Shown: positions 52,675 to 60,435 of the stretch, one piece after another | How positions within the stretch are numbered: position 1 is the first letter of the stretch | How the letters are laid out: each line of letters opens with the position of its first letter | NCBI GenBank assembly: GCA_023053575.1 | Contig: JAKZAP010000022.1 | Coordinates: 11,016,518 to 11,080,517, forward strand | Source: Branchinecta lynchi | Lineage: Eukaryota; Arthropoda; Branchiopoda; Anostraca; Branchinectidae | DNA length: 64,000 nt | Direction: 5' to 3' | Position numbers and translations under genes: made by a program | The notes under the pieces: model-generated | Databases searched by the model: none | What the model was told of the DNA's origin: nothing | The model's input: only the letters and a program-made list of their open reading frames with translations

Positions 52675-54540
52675 TTAATGTTTATAACCTAAAGGTAAAG
52701 TGTGTATTTTATCGCTTGTTACTATCCTTTTATCATCCTTAGGATCTAACGCTTTTTTATTCTGTTCTTCTAGAAACATATTGTGCTTGTATGATCTTAA
52801 GTTATACTGGGTTATAGAAAGGTTTTCCGTTTTACCAAACAGTACATCCTTATAGTTTTGAATCGTAATTTTATCTTTAACTATATTGGTTTTTATTCCT
52901 TTCAGTTTTTTGCTAGCTTTTGAAGGGTCTTGGTTGTCCTTTAAATAAGCATATACTTTTGATCGTAATCCAACAAACTCTGTCATAACCTGTCCACCTA
53001 ATTCATCTTTCATCATTCCTATCACTTTCTTATTTACATTAGGAAACCTATACGGATTATCTTTCGCATAATCAGATGTATCGAACCTCTCATTCAAATC
53101 CTGTTTGATATCTTGATAAAAATCTTCAGTTCTAATATCATATATGAAAGAATCAGTGTCCATATAACACAAATCAATTTTATCTCCATATTTAGGCTTC
53201 ATATAATCATAATGGAATTCATACATCAATAACTTGGATAGTTCCAATACAGCAAAGCCGATATACATTGGTTTGTCTAATTTTATCTTTTCCTTTGACA
53301 TTCTTGCTACTGAAAAGTTTTCACTGAATATTATTTCAGATTTAAAGTTGGGTTTCTTTATTATTTTTTCTCTTGTTGTATCATCCGTTATTATTTCCAT
53401 ATCCGCTCGCTTCCTTACGTTTTCCATAGTTTTTCCAAAGCAAGCATTATTCATAAGCTTAAAGAAGTCCTTCTCAAAATCATTTGTACCTTTAGTTCTA
53501 AGTGCTGTGTTGTGGTCTATATATCCTTTTAAGTAAGCACTTTCAGTGAATCCTAGTATTCTGTGTACTCTTTTTAATATCAAGCCTTTTTGTAAATAAA
53601 ATTCTAGATTCCTGTGGTGAACTACATAGTTGGTTTTATCTAATACTGTGGTACATAGCTTACCGTTAAAGTGTTCCGGTGCTAATGGTAAATCCTTGTG
53701 TAATTCGTGTAGTTCTTTTGGATATTCTAAATCTACCTCATATATAGCACCTACATTCTGTAATTTCATTATCGAATTGATATGAGTTTTTAGATGGTTG
53801 TAATACTCGATTGATTCGTATTCATTCCTTTCTTTCAAATCATCCGGTATGGAAATGAATTGGAAATCACTCGCTGGTAAATTCTGCGACATCGCCCACC
53901 CATATAAATTATTAGCGTCTAAATACATTAAGTAATTAGATGGTTTATGCTTATTATAATCACTTGTATATTTATTATTTGCTTTTGCGTATCTTTTTAT
54001 ACATTGGGATACACCACCTCTTATTCCCTTTTCAATGAATGTATACATGTCTTCCTTCGAGAATAGTGGTAGTTCTACTTTTGAATGCTTTAAGAAAGAA
54101 TCCCATGTCAACCCAGGAGCTGAGAAGTAATGAAGTGGATCCAAATCATAATTCCGTATACAAACGTTCCTGAAATTCTCCACAACATCTGATAGAATTA
54201 ACACATCACTTTTTAGGTACAACTTGGTATAATCAAGTAATGTTTCACAGTTAAATTGTTTCCATATAGATACCGCTCTTTTATAATCACTTTTGTCAAT
54301 ACCTTTCCCTGTCAACCTAGAATAGAAGCTTTCTATTGGTGGTAACTTTGTACATTTCATTTTATCGAAACTATCTACGAATTCATAGGGATACACCCCT
54401 TTTTTAATTATTTCTTTGAATTCATCTTCATTTTTGAAGCTGTTAGATGTGTACTTGAAATTCTGTCTTAGATGATTACAAGGTACTTTGCAATCACATG
54501 TTGCTAAATTTGCTGATAGTTTGTCTAAAGATGAAGCCAT
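52675..54540 (-). CDS. POLB: DNA polymerase B, C-terminal part (polymerase domain)
   Basis: 621 codons from the first ATG; the frame actually extends upstream to about 54640. Exo III is Y108-x3-D112. Polymerase motif A is YLDANNLYGWAM (catalytic D208), motif B is KLMNNACFGK (361-370) and motif C is YMDTDS (D461, D463). A KxY-type motif LRSKVY lies near 537-542. This is the protein-primed family B layout of Polintons, which would copy the linear element from its TIRs. It is separated from the N-terminal part by one frameshift, so no full polymerase can be made from this copy as read. The stop abuts the minisatellite. Confidence 0.92.
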   Translation of the reverse strand: MASSLDKLSANLATCDCKVPCNHLRQNFKYTSNSFKNEDEFKEIIKKGVYPYEFVDSFDKMKCTKLPPIESFYSRLTGKGIDKSDYKRAVSIWKQFNCETLLDYTKLYLKSDVLILSDVVENFRNVCIRNYDLDPLHYFSAPGLTWDSFLKHSKVELPLFSKEDMYTFIEKGIRGGVSQCIKRYAKANNKYTSDYNKHKPSNYLMYLDANNLYGWAMSQNLPASDFQFISIPDDLKERNEYESIEYYNHLKTHINSIMKLQNVGAIYEVDLEYPKELHELHKDLPLAPEHFNGKLCTTVLDKTNYVVHHRNLEFYLQKGLILKRVHRILGFTESAYLKGYIDHNTALRTKGTNDFEKDFFKLMNNACFGKTMENVRKRADMEIITDDTTREKIIKKPNFKSEIIFSENFSVARMSKEKIKLDKPMYIGFAVLELSKLLMYEFHYDYMKPKYGDKIDLCYMDTDSFIYDIRTEDFYQDIKQDLNERFDTSDYAKDNPYRFPNVNKKVIGMMKDELGGQVMTEFVGLRSKVYAYLKDNQDPSKASKKLKGIKTNIVKDKITIQNYKDVLFGKTENLSITQYNLRSYKHNMFLEEQNKKALDPKDDKRIVTSDKIHTLPLGYKH

Positions 54541-54602
54541 AAATCTAATTGAATCTATAAACCGGATCTCATATTTTATTTCCGTATCCGTCTTTCTTAT
54601 AC

Positions 54603-56738
54603 TTATTGATTTCGAGAATGATATGAAACTTTCTGCACTTTCAAAATTCCGTTATCAGGCATCAATTCTCTAACAAACAGATGGGAATCATATTTTGATA
54701 AATTATGCATTACTACCGGGATATGCCTAGGAATCCTGTATTTCATATTACATTCAGCATGAGCAAATCCCCTATCTTCTCCTGTCATGTGGTCGTGATC
54801 AAAGTGAGGATTTTCAGTAATTTCAGTTGTACAGATGTGACAAGTCTTATCCATTAGATTTTTCCATTTTTCGGTAATTTCTGCATTGGTATAAGTATGG
54901 TTTCTTTGTCTGCTTTCATATTTGTTTGCAATTTCTGTGGATACTTTTGTAACGGTTCTAACAAAATGTTCTGCAGCGTCTTCACCGAAATAGTCATAGT
55001 ATTTGTTCTGGTTTGTATCAAAAGAACAGCATACCTGAAACCCGTAAGCAAATGGTTTCTGTTTGGCCACTTTTATTGTTTTCTTCCCGTTTACCTGATT
55101 GTATTCTTCGTTATAAGACTCAAAGTCTGCTATTATGCAATAAGGTACTTTCATTTGTTTTGCAATATTTTTATATTGTATACTTGAACCTTCAGGAGGC
55201 ATTATAATATCAGGATCTTCGCAATTATTTTTACTTTCATGTTTTTCAAAGTGTTCTTCTTTTGTAAAATGCCTTCCGCAAAAAGTGCATAGGTATGTCT
55301 TTGTTTTATTTTTAGAGATTTGACTACCAACTAATCTGCTCAGATCCTTTACCAATACATAATGATTATCGAAATATAATAAATTAATAACATGTTTAGC
55401 TGTTTTGCCATTGATTGTACTTTTTAGTATATGACTTCTGATAATTTTCTCTTTTTCAATTTGAAATAAACAAATCTTAATGTTGTATCTATTTTCAAAT
55501 TTGTGTATATCTTTAGTATCCATTGGGAAGTTGGTAACCCCATCGAAATCAAATTCGTTCTCATATTGTTTATATTTCGAAATTCTTTCCGGATGATCCT
55601 TAGCTGGATGTAGATTTGCTAAGATGGACCAAAGAAAGCATTTTTGATCTAAATTTTTTATATTTATGCACGCTTTTTTATTTTTTACGAAATCTGGCAG
55701 TATTTTAAACGTTCCTCCCATGTAAGATTCTATTCGTGTCATCCTATAATCAATTCCTTCATACCGACTAAATTGTAGCCCAGATCGAGGGGTATTACTT
55801 AAAGAACTAAGTCTCTTGTTATTATCATTCAAATGATTATGAGTAAGAATGCTATTTTTATTTAAAATCCAAGAAGTACTGTTGTAATATACTACTACTT
55901 CTTCATCATTCTCCTGTCGATGGAAAATAACCCGAGTTACAAACTGAACTCTATATTGATTTATTTCGTTCATTCGCCGCTGTATATCTGCGAAAGTAAA
56001 AGCAATAAGAGTATGCTCGTCAACTCCATTACCTTGAACTGAAACGTTTACAGTGAATACATTCTCACTTTCGCTAAAAATAGTAGGCTGCTGTTCTTCT
56101 TCCGTTCTAAATACATGATCAGGAATTAATTTTTCTTCTTTAATTTTTTTCTTATTTATGAAGAGAGTTGATAAACCAATTGGTTTCTGTCTACTGTTAT
56201 CACGTCTTTCTGTTTGATCTCTTATGATATCTCTATTTTTCTGTACGGAATCTTTATGTTTGGTAATAATATTATTATAGTATTCTCCAACTCTTTTTAG
56301 TACTTCTTCTCGGTTTCCGCGAGTTGATAGGTTCTTGTTTTTCAGAAATTTCTTTAATTCGCTTGTCTCTTTTTCTTTGTTATCATTGTATTCTTGTTTT
56401 AGTTTTGTAATGGTGATATTATTTTCTTTTATCTCATCTTCCAGAATGGTTCGTAATCTCGGTTCTGGTTTGTAGTCGGATGGTCTGTTCTTATTATGAG
56501 TTCTTTCGTTTCTGCGTTCAATTTTAATTTTATCTTCAGCTATCAAAATATACTTACTAAGATGGTTTATTATATTATTTGTTATTTCATGTTTCTTAGC
56601 TCCATTTGTTTTGATTTTATTAATTTTCGCGTAAGTCCGCAGTTCATTATATGTGTATAGCGGTAATCTTTGTATAACCGATTTGTTGTTCGATATAACC
56701 TTTTTACAAAGCTGAATAACCTCTGCAGTATTCATCAT
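54603..56738 (-). CDS. POLB: DNA polymerase B, N-terminal part (SAP, zinc finger, exonuclease)
   Basis: 711 codons. Order: a SAP-like motif at 26-60 (ELRTYAK...NGAKKHEI), a second at 126-155 (ELKKFLKNKNLSTRGNREEV), a conserved domain with DQKCFLWSILANLHP (364-378), a C2H2 finger (C484, C487, H496, H500), Exo I ADFE (D538, E540), an HNH/EndoVII-like cluster HFDHDH with flanking Cys (633-663), and Exo II NLSKYD (679-684). The frame ends in the region where the downstream ORF's -1 frame opens (54603-54650). No canonical slippery heptamer was found there, so this looks like a mutation or assembly error. Starts in CCCCTATTAAATG. Confidence 0.92.
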   Translation of the reverse strand: MMNTAEVIQLCKKVISNNKSVIQRLPLYTYNELRTYAKINKIKTNGAKKHEITNNIINHLSKYILIAEDKIKIERRNERTHNKNRPSDYKPEPRLRTILEDEIKENNITITKLKQEYNDNKEKETSELKKFLKNKNLSTRGNREEVLKRVGEYYNNIITKHKDSVQKNRDIIRDQTERRDNSRQKPIGLSTLFINKKKIKEEKLIPDHVFRTEEEQQPTIFSESENVFTVNVSVQGNGVDEHTLIAFTFADIQRRMNEINQYRVQFVTRVIFHRQENDEEVVVYYNSTSWILNKNSILTHNHLNDNNKRLSSLSNTPRSGLQFSRYEGIDYRMTRIESYMGGTFKILPDFVKNKKACINIKNLDQKCFLWSILANLHPAKDHPERISKYKQYENEFDFDGVTNFPMDTKDIHKFENRYNIKICLFQIEKEKIIRSHILKSTINGKTAKHVINLLYFDNHYVLVKDLSRLVGSQISKNKTKTYLCTFCGRHFTKEEHFEKHESKNNCEDPDIIMPPEGSSIQYKNIAKQMKVPYCIIADFESYNEEYNQVNGKKTIKVAKQKPFAYGFQVCCSFDTNQNKYYDYFGEDAAEHFVRTVTKVSTEIANKYESRQRNHTYTNAEITEKWKNLMDKTCHICTTEITENPHFDHDHMTGEDRGFAHAECNMKYRIPRHIPVVMHNLSKYDSHLFVRELMPDNGILKVQKVSYHSRNQ

Positions 56739-56766
56739 TTAATAGGGGAACATTTTTATTAATAAA
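56736..56766 (-). promoter_or_regulatory. Start-proximal box of POLB
   Basis: Minus strand: TTAATAAAAATGTTCCCCTA followed by TTAAATG. Confidence 0.55.
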
Positions 56767-56939
56767 TTTCTCCCGGCTGAGTTTTGTCAGCCGTAAAGAA
56801 AAGCACTGGTTTCAGTATGCGTTTCACAGAGCAAGCGCTGTCTATATTCTCTCCAATCAGTCAAGAAAGATTCCGTACAGTTTAGCAGGTGGCGGATGTG
56901 TTCCGAATCGCGAACCTTTCATTCAATCAAATAATTTCT
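56767..56939. promoter_or_regulatory. Divergent intergenic region between POLB and membrane protein
   Basis: The only place where two Polinton genes diverge with a ~170-bp GC-richer spacer. Contains a hairpin CGGCTGA-6 nt-TCAGCCG at about 56775-56795. Likely holds promoters for both directions; no TATA box is obvious apart from the start boxes. Confidence 0.4.
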
Positions 56940-56965
56940 GAAACAATTTTATTACATAATAAATG
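56940..56965 (+). promoter_or_regulatory. Start-proximal box of membrane protein gene
   Basis: Plus strand: AACAATTTTATTACATAATA followed by AATGG. Confidence 0.55.
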
Positions 56966-57382
56966 GAAGAATTAGAAAAGAAAATGTATGTTTACCGTCG
57001 CAGTTACAAGTACTACAATCGTATAAGTAATAGCTTACTTGTATCCAAATTCCTCTTTTCGGCAGCAGGAATGTCTGCGTTTCTAGTGCTACCGCTAGCT
57101 TCTTTAAGTTTGGGTGCTGTCATCATCGAAATAATTGAAAAGCAATTAAGCATTGCTGATAGAAAAGCAGAATTTAGGACTATTTATGATTTTTATACTG
57201 AGTTGTTGTCAATGCTAAAATGCGGACAGTTAACAATTGAGGAGGTAATTCAGAGAGAAACAGAGATGCGTAAAACCTTTCGATTTTTTCCTCGCGAAAA
57301 ATACATGAAACAAGTCCGTCTGAATGGTTATAAATATTGCAAGAATACATCAATAGTTCAAAAGAATGTTCCACCAGTGTGA
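56963..57382 (+). CDS. Small membrane protein
   Basis: 139 aa, one of the few plus-strand Polinton genes. A basic/aromatic N-terminus (about 1-25) precedes a hydrophobic stretch at about 30-60 (LFSAAGMSAFLVLPLASLSL), long enough for one or two membrane passes, and then a charged helix. I recall small proteins of this design in other Polintons, with unknown function; they might act in the virion or host membrane. Intact; starts in ATAATAAATGG. Confidence 0.6.
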   Translation: MEELEKKMYVYRRSYKYYNRISNSLLVSKFLFSAAGMSAFLVLPLASLSLGAVIIEIIEKQLSIADRKAEFRTIYDFYTELLSMLKCGQLTIEEVIQRETEMRKTFRFFPREKYMKQVRLNGYKYCKNTSIVQKNVPPV

Positions 57383-57473
57383 CTCTTCACACATAACCAC
57401 CACCTAGCAACAAAATCTAGCTTATAACTCAATCAATGAAACACCAATTTATTGAGAAAACTTAATTCAACAT

Positions 57474-58250
57474 TTATAGACTCAGATTATCAAAATCAAT
57501 CAACACTTCATCGGATAAGAAAACTTGCGCAGGATGCTCCTTGAGTAATGAAGACAATATCTCATCCTCTTGGATCGCTTTGCGAATAGCTTTTTCATTT
57601 TCGACGATGCAATAGTACCCTTTCCCACAGAAAGCTATTCCAGGATATTCGCGGACTAATCCATACAACTGAAGATATCTTCTTATTGTTGATTTGCTTT
57701 CTCCATATTTCTTAAATCATTCTTCAAGAAAACACTTGTGCAGATTCTCAGGGTTGTCATTGAACAGTTTTTGCATGTACGCATACACTTCACCTTTTTT
57801 CGCTTTTAGTAACACTGATAAATAATCCAAATACACCTCCACTTTATTTAAATCAATAATTAAACGTTCTGCTTGTTCCAAACTGACTCCACATATTTTG
57901 CTGCTCAGCACCTTCTTGATGCTTACGTCCACTTTGAAGTTTCCAAACCTTCGCGAAGCATGTAAATTCGCTTTAATATCGGCTAAAAACTGCACGCTCT
58001 TCTCTTTTTTCTTGTCAACAGAGGAACACGCTGTCGTACGGTCTTCACCTTCGACTTCATCTGAGGCTGTGACTACCTTACTCCACAGCGAAAGGAATGT
58101 TTCTTGCTCCGATTTCTCCAGTTTGAACAACCCATTCATATACTTTTTCGGAATGGTTGCTGTTTTCTTCTGAATACCTTCGCTGTTCATCTGAAAATAA
58201 AAATCTTTTAACGACCTTGATGATTCCTTTACAGAATTTTTGAAGACCAT
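57474..58250 (-). pseudogene. Accessory gene interrupted by in-frame TGA
   Basis: Two ORFs in one frame: 57717-58250 (177 codons) and 57474-57716 (continuing without another stop after the TGA at 57717-57719). The first is Lys/Ser-rich and helical; the second is compact and hydrophobic/acidic. Neither matches a family I know. Base composition is less AT-rich than the core genes, and it lacks the TAAATG box (its ATG reads ATCAAATGG). It thus looks like an acquired accessory gene under different control. The TGA could be a mutation or, less likely, read-through. Confidence 0.55.
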
Positions 58251-58465
58251 TTGATTCCTACTTCATCTCGTGTGACGCGCTTCGCAACATTATCTGACCC
58301 AGATAATTCCTTTACAGAATTTTTGAAGACCATTTGATTCCTACTTCATCTCGTGTGACGCGCTTCGCAACATTATCTAACCCATTAAAAATTCTTTACA
58401 GAATCTGTCAAGACCATCTGGTTCCTACGTCATCTCCTGTGATGCGCTTCGTCATCTGATAACTC
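58223..58465. repeat. Three 83-85-bp tandem repeats spanning the accessory gene start
   Basis: Units start ATTCCTTTACAGAA at 58223 and 58306 and ATTCTTTACAGAA at 58391, and contain GTGTGACGCGCTTCGCAAC. The first unit includes the gene's ATG and first codons, so the two others place extra ATGs with short ORFs (about 33 and 11 codons) in the presumed leader. Confidence 0.8.
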
Positions 58466-58648
58466 GTGTGGTATATTTGATATTTGCGTAATTTTTTGTT
58501 TCAGATGCAGCTATTCCTATCTTGCTAGATATCCTTGTTTTTATCGCTAGAAAACTAAAAAATACTTACATTGGAAATTTTTTCTTTCTTCAACACCTTC
58601 TTAATCTCAACTTGTTTACAAATGTCTCCTTAACCAGATGCGCGACAC

Positions 58649-58671
58649 TATATATATTCGCGAATCTTCTC
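58649..58671 (-). promoter_or_regulatory. TATA box plus heat-shock element 1
   Basis: TATATATA at 58649-58656 directly adjoins TTCgcGAAtcTTC at 58657-58669, three alternating nGAAn units in perfect register. For minus-strand transcription the element lies immediately upstream of the TATA box. Confidence 0.65.
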
Positions 58672-58710
58672 CGCCGACTCTTGTTATCTGCTGGAGGTGA
58701 CGCATCTAAA

Positions 58711-58732
58711 TATTCGAGAATATTCGAGAATA
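58711..58732. promoter_or_regulatory. Heat-shock element 2 (four units)
   Basis: TTCgaGAAtaTTCgaGAA at 58713-58730: four contiguous alternating nGAAn units, centred in a larger palindrome TAAATATTC...GAATATTTA. Flanked on both sides by GTGACGCATCT-type direct repeats (about 58697 and 58739). Confidence 0.7.
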
Positions 58733-58802
58733 TTTAGTGTGACGCATCTCTCACACCACAGGTGTTACGATCTGCCGGTAATTAGGAGCTTTGGATTTTT
58801 AT

Positions 58803-58828
58803 TTAATAAAATCATCCCCTAATAAATG
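58803..58828 (+). promoter_or_regulatory. Start-proximal box of TIR protein (copy 2)
   Basis: Plus strand: ATAAAATCATCCCCTAATAA followed by ATGG; identical to the left TIR. Confidence 0.6.
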
Positions 58829-59134
58829 GAGTCCACAAAGGAAGTCTTGAATACAATCAGAATGAATAAATACAATGAGACAATCAGGAAAGAAGAACTA
58901 GTTCTTGGATTGAAATATACTATTGTTAAAATGAGAATTGCTAAGACAAAATATGGTGATAAGTTGGTTGTAGTTATTAATCATAATGACAAACCCTGTG
59001 ATTTGTTTATAACACAGAAATATAATGCCATTGCTAACGAATTACTTTTAAAGAAAAATCTGGTTTTGCAGCCTATTGTACGCGAAAACAAGAACAAAGA
59101 AACATATGTGGATTTAGAACTGTTTACTCAGTAA
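58826..59134 (+). CDS. TIR-encoded protein, copy 2
   Basis: 102 residues, identical to copy 1 at 45052-45360. It reads outward toward the right terminus, so both copies are transcribed toward the element ends. Function unknown; two identical copies double its gene dose. Confidence 0.8.
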   Translation: MESTKEVLNTIRMNKYNETIRKEELVLGLKYTIVKMRIAKTKYGDKLVVVINHNDKPCDLFITQKYNAIANELLLKKNLVLQPIVRENKNKETYVDLELFTQ

Positions 59135-59378
59135 TATTTGAATAAAAAAAAAAAAAATGTAAAAAAAAAGAAGTAGTAGTATATTGTAGTATTTTATATG
59201 TAGTAAAGGGTAATATTCTCATTTCTTGTATCCTTTATTTTGGAATTAAGAAAATAAAAATGTTCTTAAAAAGGGGGATAATTTGGTAAAAAGGATGTTA
59301 AAGTTTAAGAAATTGATGTTAAAATGGGGTTTTGAAATTGGGGGGAGGGTGGAGTAGAACCCGGCTTTATATACTACT

Positions 59379-59384
59379 CTTGTG
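59379..59384. repeat. Polinton target-site duplication, right
   Basis: CTTGTG, identical to 44803-44808. Confidence 0.9.
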
Positions 59385-59628
59385 GGAAAACAAAATAAAA
59401 ATTAGAAAACATACTAAAGATTCTAGCGTGTCTGATTTGGAAGAAGGAAACACTACAAGAGGAGACCAGACAAACATAGAGACTATGACAACATTTATCC
59501 TATCTACAAAACTATCCTATTAATTTTTTCTCCCTTGAGTTACTTTTATTGAATGAAAGAAGTTCGCCTGTGAGCTGACCGTCGTACGCTCCACTTATGA
59601 GCTTGAGTCAGGTAGCAGTGTCACTATT

Positions 59629-59764
59629 AATTTTATTTATTTGTATTTATTTGTTTACTTCAGCCATAGCCATATACATAGGGCAATACGCACATTAATC
59701 AGTCCAGATCATACATAACCACAGGTGTAAGCAAATTACAAATCAGCTAACCGCAAGTTCATCA
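59629..59764 (-). mobile_element. Probable LINE 3' tail
   Basis: TTTTATTTATTTGTATTTATT then CAGCCATAGCCATATACATAG, the same style of minus-strand tail as at 40641. No ORF. Confidence 0.4.
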
Positions 59765-59777
59765 CTCGATTGTATAG

Positions 59778-59950
59778 AGCGGATACATCAGCTGCGATGC
59801 TTCGTCAGCGATATTTCGGCCCTTCTTGTCAAGGGTCCTCGTCAGGCTGTCAATCTGTGTAGACCCTGAAGATTGACAGCCTGACGAGGACCTTTGCCAA
59901 GAAGGGCCGAAATATCGCTGACGAAGCATCGTAGCTGACGTATCCGTTAA
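59778..59950. mobile_element. Near-perfect ~170-bp foldback palindrome
   Basis: Arms 59780-59856 and 59870-59946: GCGGATACATCAGCTGCGAT and ATCGTAGCTGACGTATCCGT outermost, GGCCCTTCTTG...GTCAGGCTGTCAATCT innermost, with a loop of about 13 bp and few mismatches. This is the best-preserved member of the foldback family. Confidence 0.85.
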
Positions 59951-60435
59951 ATACATTATTTGAATATACATCCCTGATAGGCCACTTCTGAGATCCAATC
60001 AAACGCAAATATTTGTGTCGACTTTTTTGCCGACGAAGTATTTTTTTTTTTTTTTTACTGAAAGCATCAGAGAGATACCTTCAGAGACCACTGGCATCGA
60101 TCCAGCAGAACCGGCCAATCAGTAGCGCCTCTAGTGTTGAATTCTTACACAGTAGCGCCTCTAGTGTTGAACTCTTACACCAACATCTAAAGACCCGCAG
60201 AATACGGAAAAAAAATGCCGAAATTATCCGCTTGAGGATGGAGACAGAAAATTGGAAGCAGAGTCGGCGCGAATTAATTCCACAAATTGGGATTCGGTCG
60301 TGCACGAGATTGGGTCGTCAAGGGATCGTTGTTCTGAATTCTGAAACCTTATCGATAAATATTTCGTTGGGAAAGGAGGAAGATGAGTGCCATCCACTGC
60401 CACATGTCGAAAATAAATTTTCTACGAGCAGCAGT
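59951..60435. other. Unassigned stretch with a 30-bp tandem duplication
   Basis: AGTAGCGCCTCTAGTGTTGAA occurs twice (about 60121 and 60151). The ORF 60013-60555 runs through this and into the next repeat and is not considered a gene. Confidence 0.45.

Larger units (their letters stand above)
44809..59378 (-). mobile_element. Complete Maverick/Polinton element
   Basis: A 14,570-bp element bounded by ~586/587-bp terminal inverted repeats starting AGTAGTATAT and by the 6-bp duplication CTTGTG. It carries the defining Polinton set: protein-primed DNA polymerase B, retrovirus-like integrase, FtsK/HerA-type packaging ATPase, adenain-like protease, and double and single jelly-roll capsid proteins. 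Most genes are on the minus strand with 3-40 bp gaps. Known damage: one frameshift in the polymerase and one in-frame TGA in the accessory gene. Near-identical TIRs and an intact TSD indicate a young insertion. Confidence 0.97.
58792..59378. repeat. Polinton right terminal inverted repeat
   Basis: 587 bp, complementary to 44809-45394, ending ATATACTACT. Contains TIR protein copy 2. Confidence 0.95.

Noticed and set aside
54603..54650. Programmed frameshift in the polymerase
   Set aside because: The offset is -1 as at the other two junctions, but no X_XXY_YYZ heptamer is in register in the overlap and the frame break falls inside a conserved domain.
57717..57719. Selenocysteine or read-through at the in-frame TGA
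   Set aside because: No supporting structure or read-through context could be shown; a nonsense change is simpler.
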